Part shown: positions 1 through 12,600 of the stretch, in pieces
Numbering within the stretch: the stretch's first letter is position 1
How the letters are laid out: each line of letters opens with the position of its first letter
DNA from: Kingdonia uniflora
Lineage: Eukaryota; Streptophyta; Magnoliopsida; Ranunculales; Circaeasteraceae
Direction of reading: 5' to 3'
Assembly: GCA_014058105.1 (NCBI GenBank)
Contig: JACGCM010002460.1
Location: forward strand, 310,001-374,000
DNA: 64,000 nt
Position numbers and translations under genes: made by a program
The notes under the pieces: model-generated
The model's input: only the letters and a program-made list of their open reading frames with translations
Databases searched by the model: none
What the model was told of the DNA's origin: nothing

Positions 1-308
1 TTTTAGAATTTGCCTCACTGTTTTTCTTCGCCTCAGTTCAAAACGTCTAACCTGTACATATTTCTGTAATTGCTGGAAATTTTTATGTTTTTACAGAGTA
101 GATTCTCAGGCGAAGCCGATAATGTCAAAACCGTATACTTAGTATGTGGAAACTGTAGAGGAACATTCTTTTTTAAGATGTGGATATTTTTATTTTAGGT
201 ACATATTGGGTAGAGTTTAGCACCTCTATTCTCTGGGCATGGTCCTATATCTCAGTTTTCTCAACCAGTTTGGATAACGCCAAATTTGTGGTGAAGTCCT
301 GAATTCAG

Positions 309-3300
309 GACCCTTCTAGGAAGGAATTGGAGCCTTTGGATTACACTGCTAAAAGGCATCCAGAATATCTCTATAAGACTGAATTTCAGAGCCATGAGCC
401 AGAGGTATGATCTCTTTGGCATGGTTAACGTGATAGTCTCAAACTAGTTTATGTATTTCTGTGCTTACAGTGTGGGTTGCGCTTTAGTTTGATTACTTGA
501 AGAGTGTGGAAATTGAAGAGAAGATCAATAAAGTAAAATGGTGCGCAAAGCCAAATGAGTCGATGTTTCTTCTGTCAACAAATGATAAAACAATTAAGTT
601 ATGGAAGGTGACGATGCTTTAGAGTTGAGTATCTGCTGTTATCCGAGAGATATCGTTAGATTGGATTTGTTTTCCTAAAAGGTCCACTTGATTTGGTATT
701 TAGGTGAAGGACCAGAAAGTGAAGAAAGTCAAAGAAATGGAGCAGCATCCATCTATATGTTTGGAAAATGCTCTACTAGCAGAAAAAAGTTGTGACTGGG
801 CAGCATGAAACATCTGTGGCAAATAACTATCGACTGGAGTGGTCAAATAAGATGTCCCCATTTTCTTAGAATGGCCTTACTAAAGTAAGTTTATGTGTAT
901 GAACTAAGAAGTAAAGCTCTTTGATTTCCTTCATGTTGTTTCTCATTTTTTTTAGCAAAAGGCTTAGCATTTTGTCATGTTTTTTCTCAGTTATTTCTTT
1001 TGGTTGGGATAAATTACGAAATAACCGAGTTGCATTATTTTATAACCAGATAGAGAAAATAGGGGAGGCTTCTCCTGCAAGACGTCGAAGGGTATTTGCT
1101 CATGCTCATGATTACAATATTAATTTCATCTCAAACAACAGGTGAGTTCAAAATCTTGCTTTCTACAATATTAGACAGTTTATCGTTGAAGTGTTATGTG
1201 CAAAAGAAATATATTATTAACATTAAAATGTTCCTATGCATAATACCTATTTTTCGACTGTTACTAGGATTAGACACAGGGATCCCACTGTAAATTGCCG
1301 GGTGATCTCAGAGCTGGGAGGTACCTGTTCGTCCAGATCATCCCTCGAAGCTTAATGAGATAAGTTGGTCGGGATTGCCTTTGATGTTTTACTCACAGTC
1401 TTTGCTGATTTGGATGTGAACTTGCAGCAACTAACATCTCAGATAATCTCATAATTATCTCTTCTATTTATTACCTACGTGTCTAGCTGTGTATTTCCAT
1501 TTCTATCTAGAAGTTATCTGATTTAAGTAGGTCTTCTTACTTGGCAATTGCGGCGAAAATTCTTACCAGAACAAAAAGGAAAAACTCTAGATGTTTTGGT
1601 ACTAGGACTTTATATTATGTCAATAATGCCAAGTGCTAGCTCTATTATCAGCCCACGTTTATTTTCCCATATGTAAGCCATTAATTTTTTTGCAAAATGT
1701 ATTCTCTTCGCTTTATTAATTTTAATTATAGTAGCAGCAAATTTGTTATAACAGAAGTTCGTTAAGACTTTTTGTTTCATCTAAAATTGTACCTCTTGTT
1801 CACAATTCCCTCTACAGTGATGGTGAGACATTTATTTCTGCGGATGACCTAAGGATAAATTTATGGAACTTGGAGATCAGTGATCAATGTTTCAATATCG
1901 TTGACATGAAGCCGTCCAAAATGGAGGATCTAACAGGTGACCTCTCACTCGGAACTGTAGCTTACTTGTATGAGCTACCCTTTATTTATCTCTTTGTTGA
2001 AATTTGGAAACTAAATGAAATTTAGTAACAAGGACAAAGAAAAATATAAAGTCACTATTAGAACGGGGGAACGACTTGAAATTTGCTGTTATCTATATTT
2101 CATTTATAATCATTTTTCCCAATGGATACGTCAATTTTGATACAGAGGTGATAACATCTGCCGAGTTCCATCCCGCTTATTGTAATATCCTTGCATACAG
2201 TAGCTCAAGAGGTGTTATTCGTCTAGTTGATATGAGACAATCAGCATTATGTGATCAACATGCAAGAAAGTGAGTCCTCTTAGAGTTCTTTTATCTTACT
2301 TCATCCATATCTTGTTGCTATCTATGTTGTTCTCAAGTTAAAGCTACAAATTTTTCTATGGACTTGTTCAGATTCCAAGATCGTGAAGTCCATGGACCAA
2401 AAACATTTTTTACAGAGATAGTCGCATCAATCTCTGATATAAAGTTTGCAAATGATGGAAGGCACATCTTAAGCCGTGATTATATGACTCTAAAGGTCCC
2501 ATAGCTCCATTTCTTTTATTTCTGATAGTAAATGCTTATGGTTGGTCATCTTTAATGCCTACCCGTTTTTCCTTCTTTTCTTTTTGTTTTCTCATATCTC
2601 CTTAATATTGTTATGTTCAAAATGAAAAAAATAAGGAGGCTTCTTTACACTGTCTTACCGCGTTGTATCATTAGAGTTACTATCAATCATCGATCCAAAA
2701 ATTTGTTTCGGTGTGTTATCATCCCCTGCCTTAGAAATTCCCATAGTCTTTAATATTTCTGCTAAATAAACCCCATTTCCTTATGCAGTTGTGGGATTTG
2801 AACAAGGAAGCCTCTCCTATCGCAACTTTCAAGGTTCAGGAACATCTCCGCCCTAAGGTGCTAAATTTCCGTTACTTGACTCAAAATTAATGTGATATAA
2901 ATTTTTTTTATGCAATGAGAATATTTGTGGAAATGGTGGTAGTTAAGAAGATTGTGAGTGATTGCTCGCGTCAGGTGCAAGTCGGGCATTGGGACTTTGG
3001 TATTTTTTTTTCTCACTGTAAATTATAAAAGGAGTTGTGAGGTTTCCTTTAGATAAGGTGTTAGAAACATTTTCCAATGTAAATAAGGAGTTGTGCCTTT
3101 AGAAACATTGTCCATTCATGCAACTGTTTTTCCCTTTGGCCGTCGTTATTTAGAGTAATATATTTTCTGCAGTTTAATTTCTTTTCTTTTTTTGAACTAT
3201 CATGAAGCCACCTAATTCTCCATCAAATTGAGTGCTTACAATCTTCTCTTGACATGTTTGTGGTTTCTGCAGTTATCTGATGTATATAATAATGATTCAA

Positions 3301-3801
3301 TCTTCGACAAATTTGAGTGTTGCCTCAGTGGGGACGGGCTTCATTTTGCGACAGGGTCATATAGGTTTGTATATTTGATAAAAATGTTAAATCTTCTGCA
3401 GAATTTAGCTTGAGATAGGTAAATTCTGTTGTATTCCAGAGCGAAAAGGAACAAAAAACATTGCTTTCAGAGCAGCAGAAACGTACTTTATGCTTTCCTG
3501 TTGTTGATTTTTCTTGAGAGCATCTTAAGGGATTGATTATGTTTATTTCAATGATGCGTATAACCGTCAGAGCATGACTAAGAGTAATCTGGAAGCTGTG
3601 CTGTCTGGTCTGGGAATATCAATTTTACAGGCATAAGACTATGGTTATGATATATTTACTGCATTTCACCTAAGTAATTGATCTGATTGGTTGCTCTTCC
3701 ATTCATTTATCTTTTTCCCTGTATAGCAATCTGTTTAGAATTTTTTCTGATGGTGCATTGGGAGAAGGAACGACGCTGGAAGCTAGCAAAAATTCAGACA
3801 G
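309..3801 (+). pseudogene. PP2A B55-type regulatory subunit B, 3'-truncated and probably non-functional
   Basis: WD40 regulatory B subunit of the protein phosphatase 2A trimer, which directs the phosphatase to substrates. Exons read by eye: 309-404, 488-607, 704-~886, ~1048-1141, 1818-1936, 2146-2269, 2372-2495, 2789-2857, 3273-3364 and 3727-3801. Family hallmarks are clear: YKTEFQSHEPE running into [81 protein letters not shown] and NDSIFDKFECCLSG. The exon from 704 meets an in-frame TGA at 806-808, while the next frame stays open, so a small deletion or frameshift is likely. The last exon of the family (the LLHLAWHP and final WD40 block) is not found after 3801. The 5' end lies outside the window. 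Identity is secure; loss of function is inferred from the stop and the missing 3' end. Confidence 0.85.
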
Positions 3802-4962
3802 GTGAGTTTTTATTACGTTTATGTCATGCACCTAGTAAGTAAAATTTAACTTCATTTCTACAATATATAATTATATCATATCTAAATATGGAAAATCATT
3901 CTGATCTTGTAAATGAAACTGATAATATATCAAAATAAGAAGAAAATTTTCACCTTCTTCAGATATACATATACATATACATATACATTGAAAGCCAACT
4001 CGTTCAGCAAGAAAGAAAAGGCCACCAAGAATAACCATTTCCAAATTTCAACTTCAATTTGTTTGAGGCAATGCGCTTGTGTGTCTTATAATTAGTTAGA
4101 ATCATGGTTCTCATGAATGTAACCCAGAAGTAGTAGTAAACAATGATAAATATAATTAGTCCAGAAACTCAAATTGACTAAAGCGTTGCTCTAAACTCAA
4201 ATCCACAATGTGCCTATACTGCTCGTGAGAGTGATATCCACTTGATACGGTATAAAAAACTGCCATCAGATGCTTCATGAATATTTTTGTGTGCAGTCTG
4301 TTGTTTTTTTCTTTTCTGAAAGAGACACTATTGAGTTTTTTTCTTAGTCAATCCCCCTTGGGATCCTTGCTGCTACGAATCAACTACTCCTACTCGCCAT
4401 TATCAAAGGATCTTCTCGTCAAACCAGCGTCACTCTACTCTCAGTTGTCCTTTGGCCTCTCTTTTTTTCAAATGGGCATCTGGCCAAGTAGTTTAGGGAC
4501 AGTTTGGTCCTCAAGACTTCTGAGCTTCTCTTTTTTTTTTTTTTTTTTTTTCTCTCTTCAACCTGCTCACGGCGCTATGCTGCGGGTATCGAGAAAGGTT
4601 CCGCTCTCTTCGATGATTTCTTTGCTAGACCCAAACTTACTACTTAGATTTCAGCAATCTGCTCTTTTTTAACTCCAGTGGTCCTTGGCTAGACCAAACT
4701 CTCTTTTGATCGCTCTGACCATGCTCTCTTAGAGACCAACATCAGGCAGCAAGGCTTCTACTCGAGTCTAGTTAGGCGCTTCTCTATCCTATAGGTTGTG
4801 GACTTCGCCGACGTCTCTAGTCTAGGATCGAGGCAATGAAGGCTATGATTTTCCTTTTGACTCTAGCTCTGAGCTCTGTCCACCTCTGTGCCACTTGAAA
4901 GGTAACCCATGGTAGCTCTGACTTTAAATCTACGAAAGACCTAGATTTATAGTCTTAGCAGG
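3802..4962. other. intergenic, no gene recognised
   Basis: No conserved protein is recognisable. The stretch has short simple repeats (a TATACA array near 3963-3990 and a long T run near 4532-4550). Around 4560-4900 it is richer in G and C than its surroundings, like decayed transposon sequence, but no element ends or coding domain could be identified. Confidence 0.5.
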
Positions 4963-5080
4963 CGGTTGGGAATATTTTGTGAAGGCGAATGGAATTCAGC
5001 TAGGAGACATGTGCCTTCTTGAAGTTGAAGATGCAATGGAGGGTTTGTTTCGAGTACGTATCTCTCGAAAGCCTCTTTAG
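4963..5080 (+). pseudogene. B3 DNA-binding domain fragment
   Basis: The frame 4964-5080 reads GWEYFVKANGIQLGDMCLLE followed by VEDAMEGLFRV and a stop. This matches the C-terminal half of a plant B3 domain: the GW..F...N.L..GD.C.FE core followed by a beta strand ending F.V. It is preceded by a plausible splice acceptor (CAG just before 4963), so it looks like the last exon of a REM or ARF-like B3 gene. No upstream B3 half is seen nearby, so I call it an orphan exon. The motif match is clear but short. Confidence 0.6.
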
Positions 5081-6164
5081 TCTCTTCTATGCTTGCCATT
5101 TATTTTGGTGTAGTTAGTAGTTACGAAATATGCATTGGATTTCTTATTCGCCTTTAATTAGAGAAAGTTCGTGTTTGAAATCTATTGCAAATCATTGAGT
5201 TTGCCCTGTTTTGGAAATGTGAAGAATGGATGTCTTTTCGCCCTTCTGGAAGTCATGGTGATCTTGGTTTATGTCTATCAACCATTATCTTTCCTATTTT
5301 TGGTCTTCCCAAAACTTATAAAATTTAAGTAATGTCACATTAAATCAAAACAAGTAGACAACATACAGGATACACCTTACCTGAAAACTGCCCTCGTGAA
5401 AGGCAGGTTGGTAATTTCTTGTTTTTTTAGCAACTATATATTGACCCTCTGATCATCATTTGTTTCTCTAGGAAACAACAGCACCTCCAAACCCATTCAA
5501 AAACTAGACAACCATCACTAAGCAATCTCACTCATGGACACTTGCGACACGGTTAGCATTACTGATTTCTTCTTTACTTATTTTTCATCATTTTATCTTT
5601 CTCAATCTCAAACTTTGCTATTTCTACCAATTTTATAGGACACGGGAATTCAAATAGTACAGACAATGGTGCTGCAGTTGCTCCCACTTTAATTTGAAGC
5701 TACTACATATAGCATGGCATCCAAAAAGGAACGTAATCGCTTGTATATCTATCATGCATAGTTCTTATATATACCACCATCAGTGTAAAGAAGCATTGCT
5801 TTAATGATCAAGCTGACCAATTTACAGTCAGAAATTATATGCTTAAAATTGTAATCAAACTCCAACTGGATCGCTGTTTTTCCATGAACTTGTTTAAATT
5901 ACTCACTTTTTAAAGCTAATCTAGTGTTTTCAACCACAGTCGACGCAGCTAAAATAAAAATCAATCTTGCAAATTGATTGACGTGTGAAGTATACGAACT
6001 TGCAAGTGACAATGTTTACATGATAAATTATAAATTATAATGAGATCAAATATAATTTTTCATTTCCTCAATTATTTTGTCACAGTACTAATTGTGTTTG
6101 GCTTTTGGTACAAAAAGGATAAAAAGGAAACCCATGTTATAATTTTAAAACGTCAGAGTTCCTA
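5081..6164. other. intergenic, no gene recognised
   Basis: AT-rich sequence with no ORF of note and no recognisable repeat ends. It separates the B3 fragment from the MITE-like element upstream of the methyltransferase gene. Confidence 0.5.
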
Positions 6165-6720
6165 AGAGCACTTGGGTGGATGGATTCGCCCAAAAGCAGG
6201 GTGAATCCAATCCACCCCACAACAGTTTTCAATTCACCCCGAGATGAATTCACCTCACGCACTTCTAAACCGCGCGTTTGAAATGTACGTCCGGATACGT
6301 CCACATGTCTCAATCTAAACCATCAAAGTCCCAGCGCACTTCAGAACCGCGCATAACTAATAATATTAAAGTCTACGCGCAGTTCAGAACTGCGAGCAAT
6401 AAGAGCCACTGGATGGGAACCACGCATTATAATCTTAAAAGTTATATATATACGCGCACTTCAGAACCGCGCGGCGTGAATTCACCCCAAATCCATCCAC
6501 AGGGTGGAAAATCCACCTTCGGATAATTTTTGTGTATGCCACGTCAGGTATTCACCTAGTTGCTGAGAGACAATTTGGGTGGAAAAGAGGGTGGATTTGA
6601 TTTCAAAATCCACCCGCCACGTCAAGGTGTACCTAGCTGCAGTTAAAGAATGACGTGGAGGATGGATTCCCATCCTTCACCCTCATTTGGGCAAATCCGG
6701 GTAAATCCACCCCACAACAG
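6165..6720. mobile_element. MITE-like foldback element upstream of MMT
   Basis: The left end (6171-6194, GGGTGGATGGATTCGCCCAAA) has an imperfect inverted counterpart at the right end (6686-6713, TTTGGGCAAATCCGGG...TCCACCCC). Further GGGTGGATT / AATCCACCC pairs occur inside at about 6590-6620. There is no coding capacity. This is the usual picture of a non-autonomous DNA transposon. Exact ends and a target duplication could not be fixed. Confidence 0.55.
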
Positions 6721-6862
6721 CTAGGTGATTACACATTTATGATACTCTCTGGGTGAATTTTTGGCGGATTGATGTCGCGCGGTTCTAAACTATGCTCAGG
6801 GAGTGAGCCAGAGGTAACGATACATGTCAAGCTTTAACAGAGACCACGCAATTCAGAACTGA
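6256..6862. repeat. dispersed palindromic GCGC..TTCAGAA..GCGC motif
   Basis: A near-palindromic motif, consensus CGCGCACTTCAGAACCGCGC, recurs about six times with variants: near 6256-6276, 6334-6352, 6375-6397, 6452-6473, 6776-6793 (reverse sense) and 6845-6860. Several are separated by about 40-120 bp of AT-rich sequence. The array starts inside the MITE-like element and runs past it to within about 90 bp of the MMT TATA box. Confidence 0.6.
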
Positions 6863-6951
6863 ATGATATGATATGATATGATATTCACCTTGATTTTATT
6901 GAATTCACCCTGATTTATTTATAAATTCACCCACCTACTGCTCTCTCTATC

Positions 6952-6960
6952 TATATAAAT
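6952..6960 (+). promoter_or_regulatory. probable TATA box of MMT
   Basis: TATATAAAT lies about 200 bp upstream of the MMT start codon and just downstream of CT-rich sequence. A second CT-rich tract near 7120-7143 would lie in the 5' UTR. The assignment rests on motif and spacing only. Confidence 0.45.
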
Positions 6961-7155
6961 AAAACTTCATTTCGCCACTTCCCTTTGATTTGATAGCTAT
7001 CTTGAATACTAAACTTTGAAGTCCGAGGACCGAAGCTCTAGGAGATCTTTTTCAAAAGCAGATCACTATACTATACTATACTATACCATCATAATTTCTT
7101 CCACCACTATCATCGTAGCTCTCTCTCTCTCTCTCTCTCTCTTTCAACAGCAGCA

Positions 7156-9649
7156 ATGGATGAAGAAGCGTTTCTGAATGAATGCAAACAATCCGGAGAT
7201 TTAGCTTACAGTGCTTTCAAATCAGTATTAGAGAAACTCGAAGATCCTTCAACACGAGTCGATGCTCGTATCTTCTTATCTAATCTCCAAAAACGATTTC
7301 AAACCAAACAATCACTTGATCAATGCTTCGATCACTTCCATTTTCGTATCCACGATGTTCTTCTCTCAGATCAAAAGAGGCAGAAACTAACCATGATAGA
7401 GATCCCTAGTATCTTCATCCCTGAAGATTGGTCATTCACATTCTTTGAAGGATTGAATCGTCATCCTGATTCTATCTTCAAAGATAAATCTGTTGCGGAA
7501 CTTGGATGTGGTAATGGATGGATTTCAATTGCTCTAGCAGACAAATGGTCTCCATTAAAGGTATATCTAACACTACTAAGCAACAATTACCATTGGTTAT
7601 TTATTTATTTATTTATTTATTTGTGAATTGCATTACAACAAACAGGTGTATGGGCTTGATATTAATCCGAGAGCGGTGAAAATTGCGTGGATCAATTTAT
7701 ATATGAATGCACTTGATGACAATGGTAATCTTATTTACGACGAAGATAACAAAACTTTGCTTGATAGAGTGGAGTTTCATGAATCTGATTTATTATCTTA
7801 TTGTCGAGATAATAATATTCAACTTGAGAGAATCGTTGGATGCATACCTCAGGTATTATTATTATTATTATTATTTTTATGTATGAATTTAGGAACTAGA
7901 GTGGATGTTTATTAATTGATTGGTTTATTTAGATTCTCAATCCAAACCCGGAAGCAATGTCTAAGATGATCACTGAAAATGCAAGTGAGGAGTTTTTGCA
8001 TTCGTTAAGCAACTATTGCGCTCTTCAGGTTATAATCAACTTTTGCATTTTACTTTATTGATGCTTACATAATATAGAGAAATAACATGTGAGAAAAAGA
8101 TTTAATTTATTAATAATTAGAGTCTTGTTTTTAATGAGAGTGAAGTGGGGCTAGTTGCACTTATTAAAGTACCCATTCTGTTCACAATGAGAGACTTAAA
8201 ACAAGGAAAAGCACACTAGGGGAATATGCACAAATATAAAGTGAAAACAAAATAGAAGAGAAATCTCCAAACAACGCGAAGAAACAGGAACCCAGCACCA
8301 AAGAAAGTACTACAAGAAGGATTGTTCATGTTTAAAAGGTGATAAATTTATTAAAATAATATGATTTTCTTCAGCTACATTGTACATTTTGAGTGAGAGA
8401 AAAACAAAAAAAGTATGTGGGTTAATGTCTTGAGAGGCTTTTTTTAAACTGATGCTATACGATCTATAATATATCCTCATTAAGGGTCAGTCAAATTCTT
8501 GACGGCTTTGGATTTTTGAGAAGTGGTTGTAACTTGTAATAAGCTTTAAAATATGATGGTGAAGGTGGGGGGTTTATACAACCTTCTAACCAATAAAGCT
8601 CGACCCTTTCTTCAGCCTACTTTAATGATTGTTTGTGCTTATGTTTGAATATGTATTACTTATTTGTTTTGTTCATTTTATTTTATCTCAATTTGTGTTT
8701 TTCACTTTCTATTGAGAAAATCTGTTTCAATAACTTCTGCGTGGCAAAAAATCACCACTGAGAACCAGCCATATCTTCACATCCAGGGTTTTGTCGAGGA
8801 TCAGTTTGGCTTAGGTCTAATTGCTAGAGCAGTCGAGGAAGGAATTTCTGTCATAAAGCCTATGGGGATTATGATCTTCAATATTGGAGGACGTCCAGGG
8901 CAAGGTGTGTGTAAACGGTTGTTTGAGCGTCGTGGTTTCCAAGTTACAAAGCCTTGGCAGACAAAAGTTATTCAGGTAACTAATATCCTTTGTTATCAAG
9001 TAATAGATTGATAATAAAAATGGTTATTTTTTTATTATTTCACCTTATATCCTCTATCTGCATGTCTGCACGTTCATGGATGGAAATACTGCTTTTGCTG
9101 AAGTGAATGCCTCGTGATATCTTTATTGCAGGCAGCAGATACAGATATTTCAGCGTTGGTTGAAATTGAGAAAAACAGTCCTCATCGTTTTGAGTTCTTT
9201 ATGGGGCTTGTGGGTGACCAGCCTCTTTGTGCACGGACAGCATGGGCCTATGGGAAGGCTGGGGGTCGTATCTCACACGCTTTATCAGTTTACAGCTGTC
9301 AACTTCGCCAACCAAATCAGGCATTCACTTAACTGTGCTATATGTATTATTTATTTAGGTTGTTTGGGAATTCAAATAATTTGACAACATGAATAAATTG
9401 ACAGGTTAAAATAATATTTGATTTTCTGAAAAATGGATTCCAAGAGATCAGCAGTTCCTTGGATTTATCTTTCGATGATGATTCCGTCGCTGATGAGAAG
9501 ATTCCATTCCTTGCTTATCTTGCCAATGTCATGAAAGAAAATTCATTTTTACCATATGAGCCTCCGGCTGGAAGTACACAATTTCGTACTCTTATTGCAA
9601 GGTTTATGAAAGTATACCATCACATTCCATTTAAAACTGAAGTAAGAAA

Positions 9650-9684
<35 letters not shown>

Positions 9685-12600
9685 CATTTTATATATAGAA
9701 CCATAGCCTGTGACATAGATAAATTGTTCAGTGGAGAATGTATCACCCAATTCTCTTCTAGAAATTTTTTCTGCCGGTAGTTATAAACCAGGCTGGTGTA
9801 GAGTCTAATTTGGGATTCAACCTGTGAAAAGCAAGAAACTAAAGAGTGACAATTGGTTTTGCATTAGGATATTTTGTCCAAAATCTGGCGCCATAAGAAA
9901 ACTATGCTGAGAAATAGATCTTTATAGGGAGCTCCTCAGGGTATAAGAACTCAAAAGTAGTTATATAGAATAATAAGTATTTTTTAGAGTTGGAGCTTCC
10001 TACATATTGTGCTGGTAAAGTTTATGGTCTATCTGCACAATCTATATTGGGAGTTGAGAGCTGAATGAGTGTTCGTGCATGGCATTTCAACTAATTAGAT
10101 ATCTTCTTTAATGTAAAGTAGAAAATGTTTATTATAAGCTAGCATTCCAAGTACTATTTATCTCACATATTTTTAACTGGTGCTCTAGAATGTCGTTGTA
10201 TTTCCGTCAAGGGCTGTGGCGATTGAGAATGTTCTTCGGTTGTTCTCACCACATCTCGCTATTGTTGACGAACATTTGACAAGACATCTTCCTAAGCAAT
10301 GGTTGACGTCTTTAGCAATTGAGGTACGGATAAATCTGATACTTATCTTTTGATGTACTATTTACGTCGTAGTTTCACATGTCATGACAGCTTTGTCTAA
10401 GTAGACTAGTGCAGCACCAATTTTGTTTAGTTTGTTGTGCATTGTATATCTTCCTTACATTTCAATGACTATACGTGTGTAGTATACACATCTTATATTA
10501 TGTTTGTTAGCACTCTTGCTTGTTGTGATATTATCTTTGTTAATACTTTTTTTTTGATAAAGGTGTTAATACTTAATTTATGACATAGCTTTTGCATTGC
10601 AAGATACAAAGTGCCTACTTTATTTGATATACTGGGATGGCTTTTTGAAATGGATTTCTAACGCATAACATGAGAAGACTGGGGGATTGGAGAAGAGAAA
10701 GGAAGACTCTGACTTCTTACGTTTGACCTCCTTTAGTGTATATGTAATAAACAAAAAATATATTATTAGAACTTGCAAATCACTTTTTATCAGGAAAAAT
10801 ATCTAAAGCATGAATGAATATTTTTAATTGTGTGAGATCTCATAACTTCGCTCACGTGGTTTACTTATAGTGTGAACTACTAAGTAAATATGGATCTAAG
10901 CAAATGATCCAGATGCCATCATATAAATCACATATTTCAACAAGATTAGGAAGAATATAAGGGGAGAGAAAAATGCTTACTAGCCTTTGGCGAGAAATGT
11001 TATTTGATATCCCTTGATAATAAGCATGGGAATATTATGCCTAAGTTTAAAAATGCAGAGGCGGTGTGAGGCGTAAGTCTCAAATTTTCCTTAAAAACTA
11101 TCAAAAAATCTGGAGTAATTGCAAAAAATAAGATTAAATTGGTGCATCCTATCTATGTAAGCAAATTATGTAATGAATATATATGAAGGCGGAGGCGGTA
11201 TGAATTACCTTATCGATCATGAATTGAGACATTATACAAGATTGGGGCCATTTTTGTCATTACAAGATACCTAAAGGGGCAATTTGTGTGTGGTGGTGGG
11301 GGTGGGGGGGGGGGGGGGGGGGGGATGTAGAAGCGACCGCCTTGAGACGCTTTTATGAAAAAAAAGTAGAAGGTACTCACGTTTTCTTAAACCATAATTA
11401 TGCCAATTAAACATTTGATATTCTAGGTCGAGTGTAATAAGTACATGTTTCACCCCAAACATTTCTGAAATAGTGTTCAAGTGTGAGTAATATTGCTGCA
11501 ATTGGAGTAACTCAAAAAATCAACATTTATTTTCAGGGGTCAGCAGATGATAAGCCTTATGGGGACATGCTCACAGTTATAGAAGCTCCACGGCAGTCAG
11601 ATCTGATGATAGAGTTGATAAAGAAGCTGAAACCTCAGGTTGTGGTCACCGGGATGGCTCATTTCGAGGCTGTTACTAGTTCAGCTTTTCAACACCTATT
11701 AGACATCACAAGAGATATCGGTTCTCGTCTATTTTTAGATGTTTCTGAGCATTTTGAGCTATCTAGTTTACCTGGTTCAAGTGGGGTTTGGAAATATCTA
11801 GCAGGAAACACACTACCCCCACATGCAGCAATAGTGTGCGGTCTGGTGAAAAATCAGGTAAGCTTAAGGTTTTTTTGTTGTTGTTGTTACGGTACTTTTT
11901 TCTGTAAAATTATTATGGTTATTTTTTGTCATTGATGATCAAAATCAAACATTATTTCAGGTATATTCAGATCTGGAAGTTGCCTTTGTCATTTCTGAAG
12001 AAGAAACCATTTTTAAGGCCTTGTCCAAGACTGTGGAGCTATTAGAGGGAAATACTGCTTTGTTTAGCCAATATTATTATGGCTGTCTTTTCCATGAGCT
12101 TCTAGCCTTTCAGCTTGCTGACCGCCATCCACCTGCACAGGTTTATGTCTTCTTTAGTTCTATTCTGTATCCAATTTAATATTTCTGTTAAGATCTGAAA
12201 AGAAATATGTTCTTTTGAATTTAGTCACATCTAGGGTCTCTGAGATCAACGCTTAGACGTATTGCATTGTTAGAGTACTGCTTATTTACTTGTTTTCAGT
12301 AAGGTGCATCTTTATAGTTTTTCGAAATACCCAATATGAAATGGTGAGAATTAAGAATCTAGTGGCTGGTTGGAGTTCACTTTTATGTAAGCAAGTAAAG
12401 AAGCCTTGTATTTTTCTTTTTTACTCATTCCCCTAGGATGTATCTAGCTTTCCAGCTCAAAGACCCATTTACTAGTTTTAAGTCGAAAGTCGAGGTTCCT
12501 TTTTAAGCTGGTTCTTTTATGTCACAAGAAAGAAAATATCAATTTTGTACTGGGAGTTTTGGGTACAAAACAAAAGATTAGTCTTTTATATATATTTTCC

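Noticed and set aside
4277..4672. 131-codon open frame with Ser/Phe-rich translation
   Set aside because: It crosses a long T run (FFFFF tract), has no domain and no gene-like context; taken as chance.
7628..7915. Separate small gene beginning MHYNKQVYGLD
   Set aside because: It is exon 2 of MMT read with flanking intron; splice sites and frame join it to 7560 and 7933.
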